Notes under the pieces: generated by a model
The model's input: the letters and a program-made list of their open reading frames with translations, nothing else
Databases searched by the model: none
What the model was told of the DNA's origin: nothing
Part shown: in pieces, positions 24,170 through 36,006 of the stretch
How the letters are laid out: every line of letters starts with the position of its first letter
Numbering within the stretch: position 1 is the stretch's first letter
Source of the DNA: Prosopocoilus inquinatus
Taxonomy: Eukaryota; Arthropoda; Insecta; Coleoptera; Lucanidae
NCBI GenBank assembly: GCA_036172665.1
Contig: CM069875.1
Location: 24,645,806 to 24,709,805, forward strand
Direction: 5' to 3'
DNA length: 64,000 nt
Made by a program: the position numbers and the translations under genes

Positions 24170-24489
24170 GCACGTTTTGTTTTGCTGGAAACTGTAGCGA
24201 CTGATAACGGTCCTCCGTTTTCTTCTCAAGAATTTGCAGAATTTATGCTAAAAATGGAATTAAATATTTATTTATTACCCCTTAACCATCTGTCAAATAA
24301 TGGTACAACCGAAATTAATGTTAAAACCATAAAGCAAGCTCTTAGGAAGTCGCATTTGCAAAGTAAAGATTTGACCAGAGCAATATGTCAATTTTTGTTT
24401 GATTAAAAAACTCTGAGCATTCAACTACTGGTTGTAGTCTAGCACATTTAATATTTGGTCGTAAATTACGTTTAAAATTGGAATACTAG
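24170..24489 (+). pseudogene. Ty3/gypsy-type integrase core fragment
   Basis: The first frame reads VATDNGPPFSSQEFAEFM (second Asp of the DDE core), then PLNHLSNNGTTEINVKTIKQ, with the catalytic Glu position at TEINV. After a frame change near 24,408 it reads HSTTGCSLAHLIFGRKLR, the conserved end of the gypsy integrase core (HxxTGxSPAxLxFGRxLR), then a stop. The HHCC domain and the first Asp are missing. No LTR was found nearby. Confidence 0.85.
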
Positions 24490-25778
24490 CTTGTACATCA
24501 AAAATTGTTAAAAGTAAGTTTAGAGCAAAAACCTGTACAAAGTCAAACCAAATAAAATATTTGAAGTAAATAGGTCAGTCAATTTTAGCAAGAGATTATA
24601 TTGAATCAAATATGCAATTTGGCAAAAAGGCGAAATTATTAAGAAATCGGTTAATAAGTAAATAATTTAATGTGTTTGTATCCTATTATAAAAGGATAAG
24701 CAAATAAAGAGCTATAAATAGCTTAGCTTAAAAGGTGGGGTTCTATAGTGAAGGTCGACGCGACGGCGAATCATAACGTCCGTCTCTCCTCGTGCGAACA
24801 CTCCTTAATAAATTGTGGCAACACTTGCCGTGTAGCGAACTTTCCAAATACCTGGTACGGGCTATTTGCCCATCGTATGGCCTCGAAATTTCCCTCAATT
24901 AAACGCCCATAAATAAAGCGAACAGCGAATACGAAAACTAATATCAAAACCAAGACTAAAAGTTTAAAGACGAACTAAACGAACATTATAAACGGAATTG
25001 CGCACAGCAATCTCGTAAAAACCTGATTGACGATAGTTGTCAGGCTTGGTAAAGCAGAATTAAGTGCTAGAATTAGCGGAGAGTGCCGTTGAAATCATGA
25101 AGTACTCCCCCTTCATCATTCAACACCAAAACCTCACAGCAGTGGATGACACATTCTGTTTTTTTTTCAAAAACCGGTTCTCCCGCTGTAAAATCTAGTT
25201 GTAACTGGTATGTTAGATATTTGGTTTAAACCGAAGAATCGATTTCTAATGTTGAAATCGATAATCGATTTTTGCATGTCGTTATGGTCTTTGGTTTTGC
25301 GATAACGTTCACTATTTAGCTGCATTGATAAGCCGTTATGACTAGGGCCTGTATATTTGCCTCTCTTTTAGTCGAGGTCTGTCTTCTTTCTCCAAACATT
25401 TTTTAACTAGTATTCTTATGTTTTTAAGCTTTCTTTTTAAATTTCGTTAATTCAATTCAGGGATGACGAAGTTATCACTGGATAGTTTAATGCTATTTCC
25501 AATTTTAATAGTGTCCGGTTAAAGTTTAAAAACTATCTTCTTAAAATTTTCATCGCACAAGAGTCGACTCCAATATTAAGAAACTATTTTTAGTAATTAC
25601 TAGAATCGTTACTTGATAACGATCATTTATGATACTATTCAGAAAAATTTGAATTTAATGATTTAAAAATTTAAGAATAAGTTAAATAAAACTTCCCAAT
25701 TTAAAATATCCAGAAAGCAAATTTAAGTAACCATAACTGAAAATGCGTGCTGCACGATTCTTTAATATTAAAGTTTAA
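24490..25778. other. AT-rich non-coding, nothing recognised
   Basis: Short palindromic AT motifs occur (for example GAAATCGATAATCGATTT at 25,253). A 60-codon minus-strand frame at 24,771-24,953 has no domain. Confidence 0.45.
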
Positions 25779-26365
25779 CAGATAAAACAGCGACATCCTA
25801 CGATCCCTTTTTGACCTGACATTGCAGTGGGATAGACAAATTGAATTGCTGTCAAAATATAATGAAAGTTTTAAAAAATTTGTTGCAAATTGTTTTTGAT
25901 TGCAGTGAAAACCTCGACCAGTCTCTGTAGAGCTGTATCAGCCCTGTTTGGGGCCTCATCAGCAGAGACTTAGCTCGACATTCCCACTGCAGACCAAAAA
26001 CGACTTGTCCAATTTATTCGCAATTGCCATGTAATAGTGATAAACAGATAAAACAGCGACATCCTACGATCGCTTTTTGACCTGACATTGCATGGAGCAA
26101 ATCCGCTTCAATTTGTCTATCCTACAACAATGTCAGGTCAAAAAGCGATCGTAGGATGTCGCTGTTTTATCTGTTCATCACTATTACATCGCAATTGCGA
26201 ATAAATTGGACAAGTCGTTTTTGGTCTGCAGTGGGAATGTCGAGCTACCTCTCTGCCGATGAAGCACCAAACAGGACTGAAACAGCTTTACAGAGACTAC
26301 TCGAGATTTACACTGCAATCAAAAACGATTTGCAACAAAATTTATTAAAGTTTAAAGTATTAAAC
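25779..26365. repeat. Repeat family A, foldback array
   Basis: CAGATAAAACAGCGACATCC at 25,779 recurs at 26,045, and then in reverse complement ending at 26,173. The block from about 25,865 to 26,090 is mirrored at 26,128-26,353 around a centre at 26,109, giving arms of about 225 bp and a 37 bp spacer. The arms include TTTGTTGCAAATNGTTTTTGATTGCAGTG, GACTTGTCCAATTTATTCGCAATTG and the CTACGATCGCTTTTTGACC core. Frames of 70-80 codons cross it, but similar frames in other copies are no evidence of coding. This is one of the largest copies in the window. Confidence 0.9.
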
Positions 26366-27221
26366 AGTTAAAGTTCCTTAAAATTAAAAAAAATGGAAGA
26401 AATATTTAAGTAAATTTCTATACTGACTAATAATTAATTAGAGAATCTAGGTTTGACTCACTTTGATTTACTGTATGCTTTGAAAGAGTGAGTATACGAC
26501 ACATGCCGTATAAGTAACAACCAAACCCAACTAATATAGAGTTAAAGTTAGACTGCTTACTAATAATACTTTCAAATTGATTTTTAAAAGAAAAATCCGC
26601 ACTCTAATATTAAAAAAAAATAGAAAAAGATAAACCGCATGGGGAATTATTTTTTTTGCGCTTGAAAAGAACTAATATATCTGCAGGGCACAAAGCGAAA
26701 ACTAAATATTTTATACGCCGGAACCATGAAAGCGATACTCCGACCAAAAACTAGAGTTGAAAAAACTTACTTTCAGATGTTAAGTTTCCCGTCGAAAAAA
26801 GCGAGATGGAGGCAGTGACAGCTGTAACGGCGTTAAGCACGAGAATAAATGACGATAAATCAAATTTCAAAGTAGGTCGACTGTGGCAGGACGACAGGAA
26901 TTCTTTCCCAAGAAGGGTTGACGATGACGAGTAACTCTGACGACGGACGAAAATAAAACACACCGATGGTCGATTAAAACTTGGAAACTAATTTTTCAGT
27001 TCGTGGTAATTTAAGTTGATTAATCTGCTTGCATTCACAAATTGTAAAATAAAACCGACGGATTATTTTGTTATATGCCGATCGAACGATTAATATAATT
27101 TTAACTACTTTTGTTGTATAGCTATCTACTTTTAACTATGACTAATGTTCCTTGTGCAACGTACATTAAAATTTACTCTTACAAAAATAATAACAAAATT
27201 GTTACTTACCGAAATTACTAA
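26366..27221. other. AT-rich non-coding; weak splice-site-bounded frame
   Basis: A minus-strand frame at 26,751-26,963 runs into a good donor, CTGAAA|GTAAGT, near 26,776. The peptide is Ser/Thr/Val rich without a known domain. I do not call a gene. Confidence 0.25.
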
Positions 27222-27439
27222 CACCCGTATTCATAAACCAAACTTATGCTCTACGTTCGTTTATAATTCGCTATATTTCATAAATGGTACGCATTTCCCA
27301 CGTTGTGGGAAAATAATTCATAAACTTTTCATAAACTCTCCCTGATTAGCGCCAAAGATGCAGGAAATATGCTCAGTTTATGATATAAAACGAATTTTAA
27401 GCGGACGCGTAGCGTAAGTTTTGTTTATGAATACGAGCC
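27222..27439. mobile_element. PIF/Harbinger-like MITE
   Basis: Ends are CACCCGTATTCATAAACC on the left and, in reverse complement, GGCTCGTATTCATAAACA on the right. The terminal repeat extends about 28 bp into AAACTTAYGC. The element is 218 bp and is flanked on each side by TAA, the trinucleotide target duplicated by PIF/Harbinger elements. It has no coding capacity and must have been moved by a related transposase. Confidence 0.8.
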
Positions 27440-30369
27440 TAACTCTCTCTTTTTCAAGTCAAATTTAATATTCAGTCGCGGGAAATTATAGAATCTTCTT
27501 TATATTGCTTAAGGTTTTAAAACACACACTTTGCACAAAATGTATGACAACAAAACAGTAGGAACACTTAACTGGTGGTCGACCAACGCAATACTACTAT
27601 AAACTACGTTCCAATAACGTAGTTAAAAACGTGAAACGTATTTCCATAAATAGAGTGTGTTAAAGTAGGCACACTGTGTTCGACAAATAAAAAGTAAACA
27701 AAATAACTTTTGAACAGCACGGTGCTTACTTGCTCCCGTTGATCAGACGAAACCTCTTGGGTTGTCAACAAATTCTGGAACGTATTCTTATATTTCTGGG
27801 TATAACTCTTTGTAGCTGAGTACCGAGATATCCAACAAAGGCAAAACTTGGGAACGAGCATACTGTACAGCAGAGTTACTTATTCATTTCTTCGTAAGTG
27901 AATAGTAAGTACCTTTCAAATAACAGACACAAAACAGACGGATGTAAACAACGTAGAAATGTTAATTCGGAATGATATGCAAGGTAATATTCATTAAACG
28001 TATCATACGTAGATTTTCGAACGAACATAATTTACGCTATACATTTTTGGCGAAATGGCGGGCTTTTGTGTTAACGTACCATAATGCTACACACCTTGTA
28101 GCTTCTGCGTACATCAAAAATGAAGCTTACGTGCGAATCCTTGCTCACCTAATTTCTCAGTACATAAGGAAACTTGTGGCAAATCAACACACCAGTAACG
28201 GCCAAGGTTGGTAGAGCTAGACTGTGTATTAGAAGGTTGCCTTGATCAGCGGAGGGGACAGAGGTTGCGTATCTCGTTGCGTCACGTCACATGATACATT
28301 CCATTGGACATATTAAAAAGATTTTTGCGTTATTTGATCAATAGAACTATAGAATTGATTTCAGAATTCCAGAATTAGATTAAGCTTTAGGAAACAGATT
28401 AAAACTCACTCTATTTACTTCACTGTGACAGATAGAAGTTTCGTTGTGACGTCACGAGCTAATTTTGCGGGGAAGAAATTTCAAACTGCATATTAAATGG
28501 GAACGAAGCAACCTGCTAGATGCAATATCAGTTTCACCAACCTTGGTAACGGTCAAGACCAGTGTCATCTTTTTCGTTGTGCTTCACCAATATGCTGTCA
28601 CCAACACACGAATCGAAAAATCACAACATTACCGACCCAAACTTATATTCGCTTATTAATTAATAGTTTTCTTGGAATTAGGTGCATACAAATTAAATTC
28701 ACATTAGCTCAGAAGACAATAACGTCTTTATAAAACTGATAATAGTATCGAAACAGAACAGAAAGTACATAGAAGAGAGGTTATGATGAGCACTGTTTTA
28801 ACGAGATTCCAGTTCCCACGGAAACAAATTTTGTGCGTTATCGTCCGGATTTTGTAGTAATCTAAAAAAATGAACCGTTACACTTACCTCAATTACTGTT
28901 CAAACACTAAACTGTTGTTACGAAATAATAATAAAGAGCAATAATTTATTAAAGAAATGCGTACAAAACATCAGACAAATTCCTTATTACATACAAGAAA
29001 ATAGTGTAGTGATGCAATATATTACGGAGTATTAAATGTTCAGATGTGGCCTTAATAGTTGGTTGGGAAATTTTGGGGGCCCTTTGGACATGAGAAAAAT
29101 TTGTCTTTCTGTATGTATAAATTAAAAATAAATAAAGTAGGTAAGATAATTTTTCCAACACCTGTAACTGTTAAATGTTTAACACGTTTCAATCTCTATA
29201 ATACAATGTTATTTGAAGGTGAAATAAAAATGCAAATATGGGAACAAAGAAGTTAAATTGTCAAACTATAAAACTTGACCTTTTGAGATTATAAAAGAAA
29301 CCCGTCATATTTTATATGATATCCTCTAGGTTTAGAGATTAATATAGTTATGCCTTGGACTCGAACTGTGACTCTCTTCTCGCCGATTAGTGATTAGGTT
29401 AGGCAAGGCGCGGAATGTTCGAGCGTGAATATGAAAACTCTTAGCTCTTCCATGCGTTTCTAGGGCGAAATAACCTAACTATTTAACTGGGCCATCGTCG
29501 CGCATTTTTTTTTAAAGTTTTTATTTAAGGAGCGTTAATGCCAGGCGAATAAACGGTGAAATGTAGAAGTGCTATTTGTTATAATTAAAAATTATTAAAT
29601 AAGTGTTGTGTAAACGATTGTGTTTTCTTTAAAGTGTTTGAAATTAAAATTGAATAAAATAGTTTAGAGTGTGCGGCTTTTCCTTTGATTCAAATCTTCA
29701 AGAAAACTGTAATAAAGTGAATCATTTTCAGTTGACAAAAGGCTGAAAACCAACCTTGGATTGGGTTGGGTTATCGAATTTTTCTAAATATGTTTTAATA
29801 AGCCTGGAAAATATTCTCAACATTTTTACTCAAAGTACATACAATATTAATATAATAACAATTTCGGTTGTTATAGATAATAATAATATCAAAAGTTTAC
29901 TAGCATAAACTACATCTAAAATATAATAATCTTTTTTATATTTTTTCGAAAGTAGAACCGTTTTTGTTACTGGAAGACGATTGTTTATAAGCAAACTTAG
30001 ATTCTAAGGAGAGACACAAAGTTATTGTAGACCATAAAATCTAGTCCTCATACAGACATTATTCAGCTCTGAAACACTGTTTCTCCTAAAGTACGATTAT
30101 TAAGAGACTATTTGTTCATTTAGCAAAATATTAAGTTTTGTTCTTTTAACAGAAAAGCTTTTAATATTTCTTATGGCTTCGTATTTATATTGTTTTAAAT
30201 GGAAAAAAAAATTATGTTTAACGATATAAGAAAGAATGTTTTTTAATGTTTACGGTGATTATTTGGAACACTAAATGACGCTAAAATAATTAATTACCTT
30301 TATGTTACATTAATCTAAAAGTTACTTTACCCGAGAAAGTCATTATTTACGTTTTACAAATCTCCTTAT
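27440..30369. other. Non-coding, unassigned; weak candidate exon at 27,730-27,861 (-)
   Basis: The candidate is a 44-codon minus-strand frame ending in SSDQREQ directly before GTAAGC (27,725-27,729), in phase 0. The peptide is unknown to me. Frames at 27,972-28,214 and 28,465-28,733 have no domain. From 28,740 to 30,369 the sequence is strongly AT-rich and featureless. Confidence 0.3.
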
Positions 30370-30488
30370 GCCCGATTTCTTCACCACCTAATAAATTTAT
30401 CTGCCTGATATTATACTTTGAAACCATTGTATCGATAATAGTTTCCGAGGATACTACCTGGCAGATAAATTTGTGAAGAAATCGGGCC
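30370..30488. repeat. Short foldback, 119 bp
   Basis: GCCCGATTTCTTCAC at 30,370 is mirrored by GTGAAGAAATCGGGC ending at 30,487. AAATTTATCTGCC and GGCAGATAAATTT continue the pairing, leaving a loop of about 50 bp. It could be a small MITE or a structured RNA element. No target duplication is clear. Confidence 0.8.
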
Positions 30489-32318
30489 TTAGAGACACTC
30501 GCTTGCGGGACAGAACATAACCGAACTCCAAAATAATTAAAGTTTTTACATAACCATCAGTGTTCCTGGCACTACATCCGATGCCAAACAAATCACAAAT
30601 TCACTAACTACTTCATAACTTACTAACTGACTAAACCGAACTGAACTGAACTCCTCACTGATTCAATTGGTCTTACTTTCTTGATCGATCTTGAATTACC
30701 CGCGCAGAATGTGACAAAGTGCTTTTATTATTGTAAAAGTTTGAGTCCCAAGATCAATGTATCTCGCCGACTGCGAGCACTTTAATTGCTTTATGACATA
30801 TGATCTGCTTATGTAGCATTCCTCAAGCAAGTTCAATTGACTTGGTGTCGTATGTCAGCATGGAATTATTAAAACGTTAACTTTACGTAAGTTTCATCGA
30901 CCGAAAAGGACTTTGATCTGCGAGCTAAGCAGAACTCGGTAAATCATGCTAGACAATTTCCGCAGCTATAAAACTGTGTTGACGACCAAACATGCGCAGT
31001 GTGCTCACTATGCAATTTTGTCAATTAAACCTAAAAACACGCACATTAAATTTTGGGTTGTTTTAAAAATGAAAACGAATTTTGATAATTAATAATTTTT
31101 CAAACGTGATAGTATGATTGTTGATTTTATGTAGGTTCTTATTACCTCAAATTTTTACCCTCATTTTACAAACGGGCTGTATATCAAGCTGAGCAAGAAC
31201 GCACGGTGTGATAGGATTTTCTGAAATACGAATTTTTTAAAACTAATGAATCACGTGAAACTGACGAAACGGAAATTTGAAGCCTAAATTTCGATGGTTT
31301 CAACCCTCAAATCGAGTTTATCGTTGCTTGTATATCATTGTGCGACGGGCAAACAATAACATTTTCGTTCTGGAGCGTAAGGGTGAGGCGGGTTAAAATT
31401 TAAATCACGATTTTAAAGTCTGGCACGGGCGAAATTGAATTTGTTTAGCGCGCACCGCCCTTTCGGCAAATTTTAACGGCCAATTATAATTTATTCTCGG
31501 AGTGGGCCGATAAGGCCCGCGTTTTTTGTTCTGTTTCTCTAAACGCCATTAATGAATTTATTCGGCAGATTAAACGGCCGATTTTCGTAATGCGCGTTAA
31601 CCTTCCGACTGAGTTTAATCGCTGCGATAATATTGAAATACCGTTTGCAGCCCTAAACGGATAAAATCAAGCTGCGTGCACTTAGGGCGTGGAAACAATT
31701 TTGTTTTGACAGAGGGGACTACGTGCAAATTCTCTGGGAAATTTAAACATTATTGTATTTAACGTTTAAATGCTAATGCTGACACGAAACAATTGTTTGT
31801 TAGTTAAATAATTTTATTCTAAAATAAATTTGTAAAAATTAAAAAAATGGATAAAATAGATTTTTATAAGTGAAGGATGGAGAGATATAGAAACATGATT
31901 AAAACTAATTCATTGCATTAAAAGTATCATAACTGGTACAGTAAACGAGAATGTTTGAGGCGAAAAATTAAACACGTGCTTCGGTTGTATTAATCTAATC
32001 ACTAATCAGGTTAATTTTAACTTGGAAACCTAAAACTTGAAGCTGCATAACAAGTGGGAATATTTACACAATCAGTGACATTAGGGTCGGTCGTGACCCC
32101 AGACGAGCGACATTCGACCTAAGAAAACAGAATTTACAATAAATTGAATTGCTTCCTGTAAGCAGAGGCCGGAATTTTGGGTCCCTTTTGTACTCGATCA
32201 ACGCAGCGACGTATTATGGCACTGCGATTAGCACGTGGCTGCGTTGATAGATTAGAAAAAGGTCCTGAAGTTCCGCCTTCTGCCTATAAGTATATTTAGC
32301 AATATTTTTACGTAACTT
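30489..32318. other. Non-coding with a CpG-rich, enhancer-like patch at 31,330-31,690
   Basis: The patch has TTTAGCGCGCACCGCCC, AACGGCCAATTATAA, GGGCCGATAAGGCCCGCG, AACGCCATTAATGAAT and AACGGCCGATTTTCG. Mixed AT-core sites and CpG-rich sequence without an open frame suggest conserved regulatory DNA. This is inference from composition only. The rest is AT-rich and unassigned. Confidence 0.35.
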
Positions 32319-32371
32319 AAACTAAAATAGAACTTCAAACTAAAATAGAACTTCAAACTAAAATAGAACTT
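32319..32371. repeat. 18 bp tandem repeat, three copies
   Basis: AAACTAAAATAGAACTTC is repeated at 32,319, 32,337 and 32,355. The copies are identical apart from the last base of the third, so the array is recent. Confidence 0.95.
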
Positions 32372-32421
32372 AGCCTAAACAATACTTGTGAAACGAGAGC
32401 CTGACATTAGAAATGCTTATA

Positions 32422-32505
32422 ACTAGTCGAGTGACTTAGCGGTTAGCCTAGTCTTGGGAGTCGTGTCACTTTTCGGTGTGGGTTCGAATCCCCCCAGAGT
32501 AATTA
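32422..32505 (+). mobile_element. tRNA-like segment, probable SINE head
   Basis: The segment has an A-box-like ACTTAGCGGTTAGCC, a possible anticodon region CTTGGGAGTC, and a clear B box GGTTCGAATCC within GTGGGTTCGAATCCCCC, which would form a T arm. The 5' and 3' ends do not pair as an acceptor stem, so this is more likely the tRNA-derived head of a SINE, or a decayed tRNA gene, than a working tRNA. The 3' limit of any SINE body is not visible and no second copy is in the window. Confidence 0.5.
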
Positions 32506-33494
32506 ATGTTTGTGTTATTTAGTCCCAGCTACTTATAAACAAAAGTAAATTGTCTGGGGTTTAATGCCAAAAGAGGAAGGGAAGGTGATTGCGTAAAGTT
32601 AAAGCAAGCAAAGCAAGAAACACTTGCTTTATTAATAGATGTCATATTTTAAATATCCTGATTAAACATTTGTGGTAACATAATTAATTAGGCATTGCAC
32701 TGGCTCCCGTTGGTTTTAAAACAAAAATTAACTTGAAATTTTATGTAAGGCACAGTACGCTAAAGAGTGTCCTACATTTGTCGATAGTTGAATGCCTTAG
32801 GTTTTTTTTTCAAATTAAAAACATTACGAAGATATAAATTAAAATAAGGATTAGAAGGAAAAGAACAAAAACCAGTGTAAATTAATATGAACATTAAAAA
32901 TTAAGATGAAGCTCAAAAAGACTAAGAAAAGAAGAGTCCGAGGGCGGCGGTTATATCCAGCGGCGACGATAATGGAGACCAGGGGAAATAACGGCCGCGT
33001 CCATTGATGTACATCATTTGATGTGAGTCGAACTAACGATTTAGTTAATGACTGAAGTTCCAAATTCGACTCGGCCTATTTATACGGATTTGTTTACAAA
33101 AATATGCTTATTCAACTCGCTCGCGAATTAGCACTTGAGTATGCACAAATGCTTGCGAATAAGCGCTTTGCCGAGTTCTGTGTGTGTTAATTATTTTCGC
33201 AAATTTTAAATGGTTTTATAGAAAATCTAATCGCGTCAATATGATTGATTTTTTCTAGGAATTATTTCATTTCCAAGTTTCGCCTTTGAAGATTGTAATG
33301 CAATCTTCTCTTTTTTTCTGAAACATGGTACATACCTATTTCGTTGCTGTCATAACCAGAAAAGTATACCTCTCTTCAAGGCAAGTAATCAGGAATCAGA
33401 GCTGGGAAAAACCCCCAAGATTAGATTTCTTGATTGAGAAACATTTCTGAAAGAAGCAAAAAGTACCGGGCGAGTTAGAAGCTGCAGTCAAAAG
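32506..33494. other. Non-coding, nothing firmly recognised
   Basis: A CpG-rich stretch at 32,935-33,005 (GAGGGCGGCGG, CAGCGGCGACGA, AACGGCCGCGTCC) stands out; otherwise AT-rich. The 70-codon minus-strand frame there has no domain. Confidence 0.35.
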
Positions 33495-33905
33495 TAGTTA
33501 TACCGGGTGTCTCAAACTGGGCGGCGACCGGCGGTATATAGCTAACGGTAATACCTACAGCTTCGAGAGAAAAAAAGATTCGAAGTGACCAACAGAAATT
33601 CAAACAAAATATTTTTAAGTATCTGAGTTGGCCGTAAGTGGGCGCAATCAATGGGCTCAACAATAAAAATTAATTTTACTAACAAAAGTCTCATAATAAG
33701 GTGCAGCTTTGATAGCGCCATTATAAAGTTGTATTAATTCTGCACAACTTTTATTTTAGACTTATTATCGTATTACTATTAATAAGGGTGGAGAAAACAG
33801 TTGAATTATTTAATTTAAAAAATATAACTTCTGTAGTCTTTATCAGAAATTAACGAATTTCAGCTCATTTGAAAGGGAATTTCAAGCTGATTTAAAATTT
33901 ATATT
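33495..33905 (+). repeat. Repeat family C, copy 1
   Basis: It begins TACCGGGTGTCTCAAACTGG, then GGCGGCGACCGGCGGTATAT, and runs through AGTATCTGAGTT, CAATAAAAATTAATTTTA, TAATAAGGGTGGAGAAAACA and TGTAGTCTTTATCAGAAATT. The same blocks occur in reverse complement at 42,858-43,715. The GGGTGTCTCAAAC terminus resembles those of many insect repeats. No protein is evident and the other end is not defined. Confidence 0.8.
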
Positions 33906-34017
33906 CAACGACTTCGGCTACTTTGTTATAAAGTAGTTAGAGGGCGCTATTTGCAAAAGTAATAGTTTTTCTTAGTTTTCCAAAAAAAAAATGGAAAGGT
34001 GTGTTTTAATTTAAAAC

Positions 34018-34840
34018 GTTTATTCGGAGCTTCGTTTCGAAATAATCCGACTGCAAATTAGTGCGAATTTCTCTGCACTTTTTGGGAATTTTTAAATAAA
34101 TCTTATCCTACGACGGAGATACTATTTCTTTTATTAGGATCAGGTCATCTTTCGAAACGAGTGAAGACGCATTTTACTTGCTTCATGAGATTTTTCATTG
34201 CGAAAATTTGATTATTTCAGACGTTCGTATGGCCAAAAAATGTATGTATCGCCTTTTCTTTCTTTATTAGATCAGTTCATGCGAACTTCAGGGTTTTGCG
34301 AGTTAATATCTCGGTAGATAATTTGATTGGCCGCATCTCTGGCATTTAGCGTCAGTGGCTATTGCTAACGTCAAATTGTTACCCGTTGGTCCCTGCTTAC
34401 GTCGCATTGGTTCTGCTTCGTGAAAACCCTCATTTTTAAATATTCGGGGGTATGCTTGATTTCGTTTTTAATCTGCGACGCATTGCGGAGCGTCAGTTGT
34501 TTTAACGACATCCCACATCTTCAACACCAGATTGGTGTTTGTTCTGGCATCAGGACCCTTTCGCGTGTGACGTCCTTCGAGGCAACACGAATTTCATTTT
34601 GGGAGGAACCTGGGAAAGACTTCCTTCGTGTACAGCGTTCTGCTGGCTATAGTTATGGTGTTGAGAGATTGAAACTCTTCGGAGTTGTTCAAACCTCGTT
34701 ATTCGTGTTGCCTCGGACAGGTATATTGGTAACTGTTGGTCGCGCAGGTTATTACTGGTAAATTTTCCTTCCTCTTTAGGTTTTTTATGTCAGCTTTTTG
34801 CATTAGCTTTTACGTCGACTTTTTTACGGTGGCTTTTTAC
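34018..34840. repeat. Repeat family D, non-palindromic relative of the 46-51 kb palindromes
   Basis: The first part (34,018-34,185: GCTTCGTTTCGAAATAATCC, TTAAATAAA, CGGAGATACTATTTCTTTT) is homologous to the arm of the palindrome at 50,742-51,031. The later part (34,260-34,520: TTATTAGATCAGTTCATG, GAGTTAATATCTCGG, TTGGTCCCTGCT, GTGAAAACCCTCATTT, GGGGGTATG) is homologous to 46,585-46,750 and its mirror image. A 113-codon frame (34,420-34,761) is not the frame seen in the relatives, so coding is doubtful. The copies are strongly diverged. Confidence 0.65.
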
Positions 34841-35655
34841 GTTGGCGTTTACGCCGGCTGCGCTGTATGTTGATTTTCTAAGCACAAAATCTCCTATTTG
34901 CTCAGGTAGGTAATAAACTTGACACGAATCAGGATAGCATTTTAAGAGTGTGAAAAATACTGTAAACGGATACGTAGGTGTATTAATTTGACAAGGCGTC
35001 AGCTCTGAAATTAAAGATGGCTGGAGCAGGTCGAATTCTGTATAAAATAATGGAACATGCAAAAACGATGTTCGGAGTCGGATTCAGAACCAATCCGGGC
35101 GTACAAAAATATATTTTAGCTAACGAAATATTGTAGCCCGTTAAAAAAACACATTCCGAGAATTAACTGTAAATAAATATAATGGGAGATGATGTGAACA
35201 TACACTTGTACAGAAAGACACTTGCAGAGCGCAAAATAGTAACATGTGCAAATGTTAGTTGCTGATAATTTCCGGTTAGAGAATGGCCTTGGTCCTGATG
35301 TATCAGATCGCGATAAGGTTTCATCAGATGGATACCATCACCACTAATTACACGTCATAATGCATATAATTACTTGACAGACACACAGCTGATAGTGATC
35401 AAACCTCTAAATGAAAATCTCCCTTAGTGTAGTTTATAGTTTATTTTGTAATAATTGTATTTTATTGTATTTTAATCTGACTATGCCCCTGTTCGAAAAT
35501 TAAGATATCAATATAAAATGTTTTTAAAATTGATATGCATATTTAGGTAAATTTTGAATAACGTGTCCTGATTTTATTGTCCGCTGTTGCACTTACTATA
35601 AGGACGAGTGTGTTGTATGTAAAATCAGGCTTTTTAGCAATATCTCCCCAATAGC
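34841..35655. other. Non-coding, nothing recognised
   Basis: A 90-codon minus-strand frame at 34,790-35,062 overlaps the end of repeat D and has no domain. The rest is AT-rich. Confidence 0.45.
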
Positions 35656-36006
35656 ATATAATAATAATGATAATAATACTATTAATAATAATCAATTTAT
35701 TAAGCATAATAGTACAGTTCAATTAAGAAAAATGTTACAGAAGCGATAAATTTCTACTATGCTTAAAGGGCTATGGTTCAGATGAACTGATTAAAGAAAA
35801 AAAATCAGTTCCCTGATCTACCACCAAGACCCGTAAATTAACATTATGCTAAGGAAGCGAGAACGATATTAAGTAAAGATAACGTGAAAGAAGTCAGGAA
35901 GGGAAGAATGAAAGAGAGAAAGGGGACGTAGAAAAAAGAAGAGGTGAAAAAATACTTGATTATGGGATGCGTACAAGCAAAGCATATTCAGGTTAGCAGC
36001 AACAAT

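Noticed and set aside
32422..32505. A functional tRNA gene
   Set aside because: The ends do not pair as an acceptor stem and the A box is weak; a SINE-like head is more likely.
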